The translations under genes and the position numbers were made by a program. DNA of 21,685 bases from contig JADYZK010000245.1 of the NCBI GenBank assembly GCA_020853175.1, positions 1 to 21,685 on the forward strand. Direction: 5' to 3'. Origin of the DNA: Bacteroidales bacterium. Lineage in GTDB: Bacteria; Bacteroidota; Bacteroidia; Bacteroidales; F082. The notes under the pieces were generated by a model. It made no database searches. It was given only the letters and a program-made list of their open reading frames with translations, and had not been told where the DNA came from. Positions 1 through 7,565 of the stretch are shown here, piece by piece. Position 1 is the first letter of the stretch. Every line of letters starts with the position of its first letter.

Positions 1-513
1 AAGGTACTTAAATCCATAATGGACATTAACTTTTGGGGAACGGTATATTGTACCAAATACGCGCTTCCCTATTTATTAAAAAGCAAAGGTTCTGTTGTAG
101 GTATCTCCTCCATAGCTGGTTACAAAGGGCTTCCCGCGAGAACAGGCTATTCAGCTTCCAAATTTGCCATGCAAGGTTTTTTGGAATCGTTACGCATTGA
201 AAACCTTAAAAAAGATTTACATGTTTTGATTGCCTGTCCTGGATTTACGGCCTCCAACATCCGCAACACAGCTCTTGCTGCCGATGGAAGTCAGCAAGGC
301 GAGTCGCCGCGCGACGAAGGCAAAATGATGCAACCGAAGGAAGTTGCTTTTGCGTTGTTGAGGGCTATCGAAGGAAGGAAAAGAACACTTACTTTAACAA
401 CTCAGGGAAAGCTTTTGGTGTTTTTGAACAAGTTCATGCCCGGACAAGTGGATCTGTTGGTCTTCAACCAAATGGCTAAAGAACCTGATTCTCCTTTCAA
501 TAGAAAACAATAA
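1..513 (+). CDS. SDR family oxidoreductase, C-terminal part (5' cut by window edge)
   Basis: The reading frame is open from base 1, so the first ATG in view (base 19) is internal and the N-terminal Rossmann NAD(P)-binding motif lies outside the window. Counting from that ATG, the remaining part holds the classical SDR catalytic set: Asn4, Ser31 (in ISSIAG), then Tyr44 and Lys48 in YSASK, with the expected S-x12-Y-x3-K spacing. The later CPGFTASNIR segment corresponds to the usual PG motif after the active site. A basic, hydrophobic C-terminal region resembles the DHRS7-like branch of the family. The substrate cannot be named from sequence. The gene is convergent with rex, with 45 bases between the two stop codons and no convincing terminator hairpin. 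The family is certain; the specific function is unknown. Confidence 0.9.
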   Translation, partial: KVLKSIMDINFWGTVYCTKYALPYLLKSKGSVVGISSIAGYKGLPARTGYSASKFAMQGFLESLRIENLKKDLHVLIACPGFTASNIRNTALAADGSQQGESPRDEGKMMQPKEVAFALLRAIEGRKRTLTLTTQGKLLVFLNKFMPGQVDLLVFNQMAKEPDSPFNRKQ

Positions 514-558
514 TCTTGTTGTAAGAGATTCATCTTTAGCGGATTATTCTAAAACACC

Positions 559-1179
559 CTATCTGAGGCGTTTCATGAAATAAGCAATTTTTTCGAGTTT
601 GGCCAAAAGGTCATAGTTTTCAACATAAACATGTGACGGAACTTGCAGTTGCGCCGAGGTGAAATTCAATATGCCAATAATTCCCGCGTTCACCAGAATG
701 AGACTGATGTCTTTTGCAAATTCCTTGGGTACGGCCAGCGCGCAAATGAGAATGTTTTCCTGCTTGATGATTTCAGATAACTGACCGATGTGATAGCATG
801 GAATATCGGTTTCGGAAGCTTGCGAAGGGTCGAAATAAAAACTTGCTGTAATCTTCAATTTGGTTTCTCGTTCATGAAGTTGCTCCGAAACAGCTTTTCC
901 CAACTGCCCGATGCCTACAAAGCATACCCTGTCAGGCTCATCGCCATCTAATGCTTCGTTTATTTTCACCAAAAGTTCGCCAATATCATAGCCTTTATGC
1001 ACACTTCCGTTTACTCCAATGAGCATTAGATCGCGTCTAACAGTCGTTGGTTTGGTCTTGATGATGCGAGCCAAATTGTGCGAAAAAATATAAGCATGTT
1101 GAAGGTACTGGTAGTTTTGAAGGATATGTCGGTATTGACTGAGCCTCTCAACCGTTTGTTCGGATAGGTCGTTGATCAT
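559..1179 (-). CDS. rex: Redox-sensing transcriptional repressor Rex
   Basis: This 206-residue protein is close to the usual Rex length (about 210). The N-terminal ~80 residues form the winged-helix DNA-binding domain, including the recognition segment TTVRRDL and the conserved KGYDIGELL. A Rossmann domain follows with FVGIGQLGKAV, the glycine-rich NADH-binding loop. The C-terminal GIIGILNF segment and the closing helix match the domain-swapped dimer helix of the family. Known Rex proteins bind operators when NADH is low and release them when NADH rises, controlling fermentation, respiration and hydrogenase genes. The start codon overlaps the stop of the preceding beta-barrel gene as ATGA, so the two are very probably translationally coupled and rex is the last gene of the nicO-OMP-rex unit. 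Regulation therefore probably comes from the promoter in front of nicO. I saw no canonical Rex operator there. Confidence 0.93.
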   Translation of the reverse strand: MINDLSEQTVERLSQYRHILQNYQYLQHAYIFSHNLARIIKTKPTTVRRDLMLIGVNGSVHKGYDIGELLVKINEALDGDEPDRVCFVGIGQLGKAVSEQLHERETKLKITASFYFDPSQASETDIPCYHIGQLSEIIKQENILICALAVPKEFAKDISLILVNAGIIGILNFTSAQLQVPSHVYVENYDLLAKLEKIAYFMKRLR

Positions 1180-1940
1180 GGATTGCGTTGCTGTAATTGG
1201 TACATCAAGCCAAAGCGTACCACATAACTTTTGTAAGTGATTTCGGGCATTTCGGGGTTTTCATACATCCCGACCAACCCTACTTGAAAGCGACCATCGA
1301 GGGTGAGTGTAAATCGGTTTCCGAGGTAGTAATTTGCTGATAAGCCCACCAAAATACCGGCATCGTAGGTATTGATAACGTTGATGGAAGTACCTTCAAA
1401 ATTTGTAACTGTTAAACCCGGTACCAATCCATAATGCGGATAGGCCGCCAATCCTGTGCTGTCGAAGTTGAGAATTTCTACGCCATCGTACGTATTGCTC
1501 AGCAAAAGCGCATAATAAGCGCCAGCTTGAAGGGCGATTTGAAAATTTCCTTTCGCCTTGGCGTAATGAATCAAAAGTGGAATCTGAAGATAATGGGTGG
1601 TAAAGCTTACATCGTAAAGGTAATCGCAATTGGCACAAAGTGCTGCTGAAGTGTCGTTGATAAAGTAAAACCCACGAAGCAAACTGTTGGCTCTAATTGT
1701 GCGTGTGTCAAACATCAATTCCATTTGAAGTTTTACATCTTCATTCAGTCCGTAAGCCAAGCTCAGTCCGCCTATGGCAGTAGTTCGGTTAAAAACGTTT
1801 ATCCCTCTTCCTATCGCTTCGCCAAATTGTGGTCCGCCGGAAATCCCCACAAACCACTGGTTTTTTTGCGAAAGCCCCTGCGCTTGAAGGGCCTCAACAA
1901 ACAGCATCAGTAAAAAAAGAATAATCGCTTTGCTTTTCAT
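1176..1940 (-). CDS. Outer-membrane beta-barrel protein (porin family)
   Basis: This 254-residue protein starts with a clear signal peptide (Lys residues, a hydrophobic run from residue 5 to 15, then LQAQG with cleavage near residue 20-21). The mature part alternates hydrophobic and polar residues in amphipathic strands and ends in a strand (SYVVRFGLMYQLQ), as in the small Bacteroidota 'OMP_b-brl' type barrels. A loop contains Cys102 and Cys105 (CANC), the only cysteine pair. The gene lies one base after the nicO stop codon and overlaps rex by 4 bases, so it is the middle gene of an operon. The position suggests a role in passage or sensing of something across the outer membrane, perhaps linked to the nickel permease, but no ligand can be read from the sequence. 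Confidence 0.8.
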   Translation of the reverse strand: MKSKAIILFLLMLFVEALQAQGLSQKNQWFVGISGGPQFGEAIGRGINVFNRTTAIGGLSLAYGLNEDVKLQMELMFDTRTIRANSLLRGFYFINDTSAALCANCDYLYDVSFTTHYLQIPLLIHYAKAKGNFQIALQAGAYYALLLSNTYDGVEILNFDSTGLAAYPHYGLVPGLTVTNFEGTSINVINTYDAGILVGLSANYYLGNRFTLTLDGRFQVGLVGMYENPEMPEITYKSYVVRFGLMYQLQQRNP

Positions 1941-1941
1941 A

Positions 1942-2718
1942 TTAAAGTGACATTAAAATCCAGTAAAAACCTACAACCAGCGAAGCCGAAGCCCCAACAA
2001 TTTGAATGCTTTTAAAAAGAAAAGGCTTGGCTTTATCATCTGATTTATAGGAAACAAAACCCAGCAAAAAGGAAAAAGCTACCATAGCCACCACGGTTCC
2101 AACGCCAAATCCTATGAGGTAAGATACTGAATCGGCCATGGAAGGAAAAGCCAATGTGGGCAACATGCCAATAAGATGTGAAACCCCCGCAAAGCCATGC
2201 AGTGTACCAATTAGAATAGCCGAAATGAATGACTGTTTTAAAGGTATAACATGCTTGTGTTCATGCACATTCATTTGCGGATGGTCGTGAGGATGCACAT
2301 GCGTGATGATTTCTCCTGTTGGGGTATGATGGCTGTGCGGATGCTGGTGGGTGTGTTTGTACTTTCTTCCAAAAATACGCCATAGCGCCCAAATACCAAT
2401 CAAAATGAGGATAAAACCAACCATCAACTCACTATAAGCTGAAATGCTGTCAATAGGCAAAAACTCTTTGAAATAGATAAATAAAACACCAATCAGTAAC
2501 ATACCCGAGGTGTGGCCAATTCCCCATCCTAGTCCAATAAACCAGGCTTTTAACTTGTTTTCAATGGCCAATGGAGTCACTGCCGCCAGATGGTCGGGAC
2601 CTGAAACAACATGCAGCATACTCGCCAATAAGCCAATCATTAACGGAGCACCCGTAGCCACGGCATGATGATCGGCATGAAGAAACATCCAAAGAAGGTT
2701 TTGATTCATAACAGGCAT
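1942..2718 (-). CDS. NicO-type nickel/cobalt permease with histidine-rich loop
   Basis: This is a 258-residue membrane protein with about six predicted hydrophobic segments. Near the N-terminus it carries His36-x5-Asp42-His43 (HVVSGPDHLAAV), which matches the metal-selecting HxxxxDH-type motif of the NicO/UreH family. A second conserved stretch, LHGFAGVSHL, lies after the central loop. The loop at residues 122-156 contains 13 histidines, typical of metal buffering at the cytoplasmic face. Expected substrates are Ni2+ or Co2+, brought through the inner membrane. Some relatives are annotated as exporters or urease accessory proteins, so direction and metal are inferred. A perfect -7 element (2724-2731) almost touches the annotated ATG. 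The in-frame ATG at 2709 (residue 4) is an alternative start. It is first gene of the operon with the beta-barrel protein and rex. Confidence 0.82.
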   Translation of the reverse strand: MPVMNQNLLWMFLHADHHAVATGAPLMIGLLASMLHVVSGPDHLAAVTPLAIENKLKAWFIGLGWGIGHTSGMLLIGVLFIYFKEFLPIDSISAYSELMVGFILILIGIWALWRIFGRKYKHTHQHPHSHHTPTGEIITHVHPHDHPQMNVHEHKHVIPLKQSFISAILIGTLHGFAGVSHLIGMLPTLAFPSMADSVSYLIGFGVGTVVAMVAFSFLLGFVSYKSDDKAKPFLFKSIQIVGASASLVVGFYWILMSL

Positions 2719-2723
2719 TTTTG

Positions 2724-2731
2724 CAAAAATA
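2724..2731 (-). promoter_or_regulatory. Bacteroidota-type -7 promoter element for nicO-OMP-rex
   Basis: Read on the minus strand this is TATTTTTG, a perfect TAnnTTTG -7 box. It sits only 5 bases before the annotated nicO ATG, so transcription would start almost at the first codon. No -33 TTG lies at the usual 19-21 base spacing. The 14-base palindrome at 2717-2730 overlaps it. Confidence 0.55.
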
Positions 2732-2811
2732 TGATATTTGATCCAAAACCTCAGATTTATTTGGTTTATCTGTGCCGGTTTTTCAAAGTTGCAGTTTGGA
2801 AATAATTATCG

Positions 2812-2819
2812 GAAATTTG
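2812..2819 (+). promoter_or_regulatory. Possible -7 element for truA
   Basis: GAAATTTG matches TAnnTTTG at 7 of 8 positions, ten bases before the truA GTG. There is no -33 element at normal spacing (a TTTG at 2795-2798 is too close), so support is weak. Confidence 0.3.
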
Positions 2820-2829
2820 CCAAAAAAAC

Positions 2830-3591
2830 GTGGCTCGATTTTTTCTTCAACTTCAATACAACGGCAGTCGTTATCATGGCTGGCAAACGCAGCACAATGC
2901 CATGGGCGTGCAAACCATAGTTGAAAAATGCCTTACGTTTAAACTCAAAGAAAAGATTGCCATTACGGGCTGCGGACGAACAGATGCAGGTGTACATGCA
3001 CGTCTGTATTTTGCTCATTTTGATACTGTTGCACCAACAGAAGTAGTTTTATCAGATCAATTCCTCTTTCAGCTCAATACTTGCCTTCCTAATGATATTG
3101 TGGCCACCGCATTTTTTGAGGTGGCGGAGCAAGCCAATGCCCGCTTCGATGCCGTTAGTCGTACTTACCATTATTACCTAAGCCTCGAAAAGGACCCGTT
3201 TCAAAACGATCGTAGCTATTATGTTTTTGGTCATCTTGATGTAGAAAGAATGCAGCAATGTGCTGATTTATTGCTTGAATACAATGATTTTACAAGTTTT
3301 TCAAAACTTCATTCACAAACCAAAACCAACCTTTGCCAAGTGGTTAAAGCCCAATTTTTGCCCTGGGAAAAAGGGTTTGTTTTTAAAATTACAGCCGACC
3401 GATTCCTTCGCAACATGGTTCGAGCCATCACCGGAACGTTGCTTGAGGCCGGAAAACATAAAATCACCGTGGAGGATTTCAGACTCATCATTCTTGCCAA
3501 AGACCGTGGAAGGGCAGGCTTTTCAGTTCCTGCACATGGACTTTTTCTTGAAGCTATCACCTATCCTGATGCGATATGGAAAGTTCGCTAA
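2830..3591 (+). CDS. truA: tRNA pseudouridine(38-40) synthase TruA
   Basis: This 253-residue protein has the expected length for TruA, which converts uridines 38, 39 and 40 in the anticodon stem-loop of many tRNAs to pseudouridine. The N-terminal YNGSRYHGWQ motif, the catalytic signature GCGRTDAGVHA with Asp52 as the nucleophile, the central DFTSFSK stretch, and FLRNMVRAITGTLLEAG are all characteristic. The start is GTG at 2830; no in-frame ATG gives a better N-terminus, and MARFFLQLQYNG fits the family start. The 3' end overlaps the convergent gene at 3588-4304 by 4 bases, so neither gene has room for its own terminator there. The -7-like element at 2812-2819 would give a very short leader. 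Confidence 0.95.
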   Translation: MARFFLQLQYNGSRYHGWQTQHNAMGVQTIVEKCLTFKLKEKIAITGCGRTDAGVHARLYFAHFDTVAPTEVVLSDQFLFQLNTCLPNDIVATAFFEVAEQANARFDAVSRTYHYYLSLEKDPFQNDRSYYVFGHLDVERMQQCADLLLEYNDFTSFSKLHSQTKTNLCQVVKAQFLPWEKGFVFKITADRFLRNMVRAITGTLLEAGKHKITVEDFRLIILAKDRGRAGFSVPAHGLFLEAITYPDAIWKVR

Positions 3592-4304
3592 CCGATGTAC
3601 TTGCCTATCAGCTTCAAATAACCTTGTTTAATTTCGATCAAACTTTGCTTGGTGAGTTGCTCCTTATAGATGCGCACCAGTTGGGTAATATGCCCATCTT
3701 GTTGATAATAGGCTAAGGCAGCATCGAAGAAAAGCAAGTGGGTGTCAAACTTCACTTCTCGCGTCAGCTCACTGAAATTTTCCCAACTAAGGGCATGTTC
3801 AATTACAAAATAACCATGATGCATTTGTTGTTTATCAATAAACATTTGCTCTCCATAAGAATCGAAATAAAAAAACTTTTCTAAACGGATAAAACCGGGC
3901 ATCGAGTCTATTTTCCGACTCTTTTTGCGAAAAGTAATACCTTCATCTTGAAAAAGTTTTTGCAAATCGGCAATTTGATGATACAAAGCTAAATCTCTGA
4001 TGCGAAGCGCATAACAACTGGAGTGATCCAGAAACGACACTTCACCAAAAGCGGCATCGAAGGTAAACTCGGCTTTTTTCTTCACGTTTTCAATGATGGG
4101 GGCAACATCCCAAAAGGTAAAGGCACCTTCCAACATGAGGTAAAGATAGGAGGGTTTTTGACCACCTTTTTCGGCATAATAGCCCATAAAAGGCGAAACG
4201 GACTCAAGGACACAGGTGTCAGGAATGAGAAGATCGTTTTCAATACAGCTCAATGGCTCAACTTTGAGCAATCCGCCGAAGCGTTCAAAAGTGTATGTTT
4301 TCAT
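3588..4304 (-). CDS. Uncharacterised cytoplasmic protein, 238 residues
   Basis: I do not recognise this family. It is a soluble protein with no signal peptide or membrane segment, rich in aromatic residues (many Phe and Tyr), with Cys19, Cys31 and Cys112 scattered rather than paired. The middle part (residues ~115-145) has a basic patch including FRKKSRK, and the C-terminal third (from ~175) looks helical, ending in a run of Lys/Gln/Leu-rich helices. Codon use looks like the neighbours and the frame is intact, so it is very likely a real gene. It starts with ATG, faces divergently from the acyl-CoA dehydrogenase at 4444 across 139 bases, and overlaps the end of truA by 4 bases. Nothing in the neighbourhood fixes a function. 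Confidence 0.75.
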   Translation of the reverse strand: MKTYTFERFGGLLKVEPLSCIENDLLIPDTCVLESVSPFMGYYAEKGGQKPSYLYLMLEGAFTFWDVAPIIENVKKKAEFTFDAAFGEVSFLDHSSCYALRIRDLALYHQIADLQKLFQDEGITFRKKSRKIDSMPGFIRLEKFFYFDSYGEQMFIDKQQMHHGYFVIEHALSWENFSELTREVKFDTHLLFFDAALAYYQQDGHITQLVRIYKEQLTKQSLIEIKQGYLKLIGKYIG

Positions 4305-4389
4305 GTTTTTAAAATTTGGTTCGTGCCAAAGTACGACATTTTTTCACAAAAAGCAAATTTTTGTTGATGTGATGATATCGAAATAATTG

Positions 4390-4397
4390 CATATTTG
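4390..4397 (+). promoter_or_regulatory. Possible -7 element for the 380-residue acyl-CoA dehydrogenase
   Basis: CATATTTG matches TAnnTTTG at 7 of 8 positions, 46 bases before the ATG. TTG triplets at 4361-4366 could act as the -33 element, but the spacing is 23-26 bases, a little long. Confidence 0.45.
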
Positions 4398-4443
4398 CAA
4401 GATGTTAATTATTAAGCTTATCCAATTCTAATTCTTCAACACT

Positions 4444-5586
4444 ATGATTGATTTCTCACTCGATGACCGACAAAAAGCCATCAAAGAAAAGTACCACGAT
4501 TTCGTTCAACGCCATGTGATCCCCAACCGTTTGAAATACGACCAGCTTGCCGAATTTCCATGGCCGATAGTGAAAGCGGCTTATGAGGAAGGCATTATGA
4601 ATGGACCTATGCCCAAAAAATTTGGTGGCAACGATTATTCCATCCTCGATGGAGCTTTGGCTTCCGAAGAGTTGGGTGCAGGCTGCATCGGCATCGGTAT
4701 TTCTATTGATGCGAACACATTGGCTTTAACACCTTTGTATCTTGCCGCCAATGAGGAACAACAAAAGCGCTTTTTTGGATTGATCAACGAACAAAAAGCT
4801 GTTGCAGCATACGCTTTAACCGAACCCAATGCCGGTTCTGATGTAGCTGGAATAAAGTCAACAGCCATCAAACAGGGTGATAAATATATCCTCAACGGAC
4901 ATAAGAGATACATCACCAACGCCGAAGCTGCTTCTTTCATTACTGTTTTTGCGCTAACCAATCCCGAAAAAGGTGCACGCAGTTTAACAGCTTTTGTAGT
5001 GCCTACCGATAGTCCCGGATTGGAAATCAAACCACGGTTACAGAAAATGGGTCAAAAAGCTTCTGTTCAAAACGAACTGATCTTTCACAATGTGGAAATC
5101 CCCGAAAAAAATAGATTGGGCGATGAAGGTACCGGATTTCTTATTGCCATGAAAACCTTTGACCGGACTCGAACGGGTGTGGCAGCTTTAAGCTTGGGAA
5201 ATGCCCGCGCAGCTTATGAAATTGCTTTGCATTGGGCCAAAAATAGGATTCAATTTGGAGCACCTATCACGGCTAACCAAGGCGTAAGTTTTATGTTGGC
5301 TGATATGGCCACCGAAATCGAAGCCGCACGTTTAATGACTTGGTATGCCGCCTGGGCTTATGACAATGGAATGAAAGTAGCCGGAAAACTTTCTGCCATG
5401 TCTAAACTGTATGCCTCCGATATGGGAATGAAAGTGACTACCGATGCCGTTCAAGTGATGGGAGGTGAAGGGTACAGCACCGAATTTGCAGTGGAAAAAA
5501 TGATGCGCGATGCCAAACTTTGTCAGATTTACGAAGGTACCAATCAAATTCAACGCTTGGTCATCTCAAAGAGCATTTTGAAATAG
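4444..5586 (+). CDS. Acyl-CoA dehydrogenase, short-chain (butyryl-CoA dehydrogenase) type
   Basis: This 380-residue flavoprotein has the standard single-domain-set length of soluble acyl-CoA dehydrogenases. It carries the first family signature YALTEPNAGSD at residues 123-133 (FAD/substrate contacts) and the second signature near the end, with the catalytic base Glu364 in IYEGTNQIQR. The N-terminal helical domain, the beta domain around residues 120-230 and the C-terminal helical domain follow in order. It would oxidise acyl-CoA to trans-2-enoyl-CoA and pass electrons to an electron-transfer flavoprotein. The Glu position and overall similarity suit short-chain or butyryl-CoA substrates, but chain length is inferred. 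A -7-like box lies at 4390-4397, and a shared bidirectional terminator separates it from a second acyl-CoA dehydrogenase on the opposite strand. Confidence 0.93.
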   Translation: MIDFSLDDRQKAIKEKYHDFVQRHVIPNRLKYDQLAEFPWPIVKAAYEEGIMNGPMPKKFGGNDYSILDGALASEELGAGCIGIGISIDANTLALTPLYLAANEEQQKRFFGLINEQKAVAAYALTEPNAGSDVAGIKSTAIKQGDKYILNGHKRYITNAEAASFITVFALTNPEKGARSLTAFVVPTDSPGLEIKPRLQKMGQKASVQNELIFHNVEIPEKNRLGDEGTGFLIAMKTFDRTRTGVAALSLGNARAAYEIALHWAKNRIQFGAPITANQGVSFMLADMATEIEAARLMTWYAAWAYDNGMKVAGKLSAMSKLYASDMGMKVTTDAVQVMGGEGYSTEFAVEKMMRDAKLCQIYEGTNQIQRLVISKSILK

Positions 5587-5590
5587 TTAT

Positions 5591-5633
5591 AAAAAAAGAG
5601 GCCGTCTTAATTTTTAGACAGCCTCTTTTTTTT
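5591..5633. terminator. Bidirectional intrinsic terminator between two acyl-CoA dehydrogenase genes
   Basis: An 11-base stem (AGAGGCCGTCT with AGACAGCCTCT, one mismatch, at 5597-5607 and 5616-5626) has seven A's on its left and eight T's on its right. It therefore reads as a hairpin plus U-tract from either strand and serves both convergent genes. Confidence 0.9.
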
Positions 5634-5648
5634 ATTTATTGAAAAACT

Positions 5649-7427
5649 TTAAAAACAGTACCTGTTTTGTTCAATCAGATGCTCTGCAATGCGCCGGCGG
5701 GCATCCTTCACGTTATGGGTGCTGTGCGAACAGAGATGAAATAAATCATTGATCCATTCCTTTTTTTGCTCCGGTTCGGCAAAAGCTACAATGGCATCAG
5801 TTCCTGATTTAAGCACCAAAGCCGTTGTTTCGTGCGTCAACACATCAAGAATATCACGATATAAAACATTGGCATCAACACCATTGGTATGCTCTAACTT
5901 CTTCACCCTAAGGTAAGTGGATTCTAAACCATATACTTGCATCAACATATCCGAAAGATTCATCATCACTTCTTCTTCTTCGCCTAATTTTCTTCCAAAT
6001 GCTTCCGAAATTCCGGGTATGAGCATGAGGATGGCTTTTTTAAGGTTTTTGATGATGGACAATTTGGCATCGAAATAGGGGAGACCTTCGCTCGATAAAA
6101 ATTCTTTACGAGAATTGACCGCTTCTCTACCTGCTTCAAAGAGTTTAAAATCATTTTTCATGCCCCTCTTGAGGAGGTTATCAACGGCAAGTAAACGGTT
6201 AATTTCGTTGGTACCTTCAAAAATCCGGTTGATGCGCGAATCGCGATAGGCCCTATCAACAGGTGTTTCGCTCGAAAATCCCATACCACCATAAATTTGA
6301 ACGGCTTCATCCACCACAAAATCCAACGCTTCCGATCCATAAACTTTCATCAAAGCACACTCAATGGCATAATCGGCCACTCCTTCAATACTGGCTTTTC
6401 CGTACTCTACACCTTCCGATTTGAGCAACATGATGTTGTCCTGTATGTCTTTGCTTGCTCTGTAAACCGCCGATTCAGTGGCAAATGTACGAACTACTTG
6501 TGCTGCCAGTTTATGTTTAATGGCACCGAACTCGGCGATTGCCTTGCCAAATTGTTTGCGTTCGTTGGCATAATTCACAGAGTGAAGGATGGCTCTTTTG
6601 GCTCCTCCGATAACAGTGGCACCAAGTTTTATGCGTCCAAGATGGAGAATATTCAAAGCAATTCTGAAACCTTCACCACGTTTTCCTAGCATATTTTCAA
6701 CAGGAACTTTCACATCGTTGTAAAAAATCTGGCGGGTGGATGAGCCTTTGATACCCATCTTTTTTTCTTCGGGATTCATTGAAACGCCTTCCCATCCACG
6801 TTCTACGATAAAGGCACTCAACACCCTGTCGTTGTCAATCTTTGCAAAAACAGTTTGAACATCAGCAAAACCTCCGTTGGTGATCCACATTTTTTGTCCA
6901 TTCAAAATGTAGTGTTTGCCATCTTCTGACAGCACTGCTTTTGTTCTTCCTGAGTTGGCATCCGATCCTGCACCGGGTTCGGTGAGGCAGTAAGCGGCCA
7001 TCAGTTCGCCCGAAGCTAACTTTGGAATGTAACGGTTTTTTTGTTCTTCATTTCCATAATAAAGAATGGGTAAAGTTCCGATTCCGGTATGCGCCATGAT
7101 TGCTACGGAATAGGAATAACCTGATCCTAAGGCCTCATTGGCGCGCATGATGGTTAAAAATGATTGTTCAAATCCACCATAATTTTCGGGAACCGACAAT
7201 CCCAATAAACCTAAATCACCGGCACTTTTCAATAAAGAGGCCATCAAACCGACTTCTTGCTTGTCAATGCGATCCAGATGGGGGAAAATTTCGTTGTCTA
7301 AAAAATCCTTACAGCTGTCAACAATCATTTTGGTTTCATCATCAAATTCTTCGGGAATGAAAACATCGTTAACATCAATCTCTTTTAAGAGGAATTCTCC
7401 TCCTTTTATCACAGGTTTATGGCTCAT
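5649..7427 (-). CDS. Long acyl-CoA dehydrogenase (VLCAD/ACAD9-like, with C-terminal extension)
   Basis: At 592 residues this is about 200 longer than a classical acyl-CoA dehydrogenase. The catalytic core holds YCLTEPGAGSD at residues 146-156 and the catalytic base Glu404 in IFEGTNEINRLL. After the core, residues ~430-592 form an extra helical domain, as in the VLCAD/ACAD9 group and many Bacteroidota acyl-CoA dehydrogenases. In VLCAD that domain supports membrane association and dimer contacts. It would introduce the trans-2 double bond into acyl-CoA, probably of longer chain length than the 380-residue enzyme opposite it, with ETF as electron acceptor. A perfect -7 box (7448-7455) lies 21 bases before the ATG, and a terminator upstream isolates it from clpC, so it is probably transcribed alone. 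Confidence 0.92.
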   Translation of the reverse strand: MSHKPVIKGGEFLLKEIDVNDVFIPEEFDDETKMIVDSCKDFLDNEIFPHLDRIDKQEVGLMASLLKSAGDLGLLGLSVPENYGGFEQSFLTIMRANEALGSGYSYSVAIMAHTGIGTLPILYYGNEEQKNRYIPKLASGELMAAYCLTEPGAGSDANSGRTKAVLSEDGKHYILNGQKMWITNGGFADVQTVFAKIDNDRVLSAFIVERGWEGVSMNPEEKKMGIKGSSTRQIFYNDVKVPVENMLGKRGEGFRIALNILHLGRIKLGATVIGGAKRAILHSVNYANERKQFGKAIAEFGAIKHKLAAQVVRTFATESAVYRASKDIQDNIMLLKSEGVEYGKASIEGVADYAIECALMKVYGSEALDFVVDEAVQIYGGMGFSSETPVDRAYRDSRINRIFEGTNEINRLLAVDNLLKRGMKNDFKLFEAGREAVNSRKEFLSSEGLPYFDAKLSIIKNLKKAILMLIPGISEAFGRKLGEEEEVMMNLSDMLMQVYGLESTYLRVKKLEHTNGVDANVLYRDILDVLTHETTALVLKSGTDAIVAFAEPEQKKEWINDLFHLCSHSTHNVKDARRRIAEHLIEQNRYCF

Positions 7428-7447
7428 AGAGTTTTGAATTTAGCTGG

Positions 7448-7455
7448 CAAACTTA
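7448..7455 (-). promoter_or_regulatory. -7 promoter element for the long acyl-CoA dehydrogenase
   Basis: On the minus strand this reads TAAGTTTG, a perfect TAnnTTTG, 21 bases before the ATG at 7427. No good -33 TTG is seen at 19-21 bases upstream. Confidence 0.6.
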
Positions 7456-7516
7456 ATATTTTTCCCTTTATCGTTTGGTTGCTGATTGGTGCAAGACGAT
7501 TATTTAGAAACATTAC

Positions 7517-7548
7517 AAAAAAGCCTGTGTTATGAAACACAGGCTTTT
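7517..7548 (-). terminator. Intrinsic terminator of clpC
   Basis: A perfect 13-base stem (7519-7531 with 7536-7548, ATGA loop) lies 17 bases after the clpC stop. On the minus strand it is followed by a run of U's, and it isolates clpC from the downstream acyl-CoA dehydrogenase. Confidence 0.88.
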
Positions 7549-7565
7549 GATGGAATTTTGTCGTT

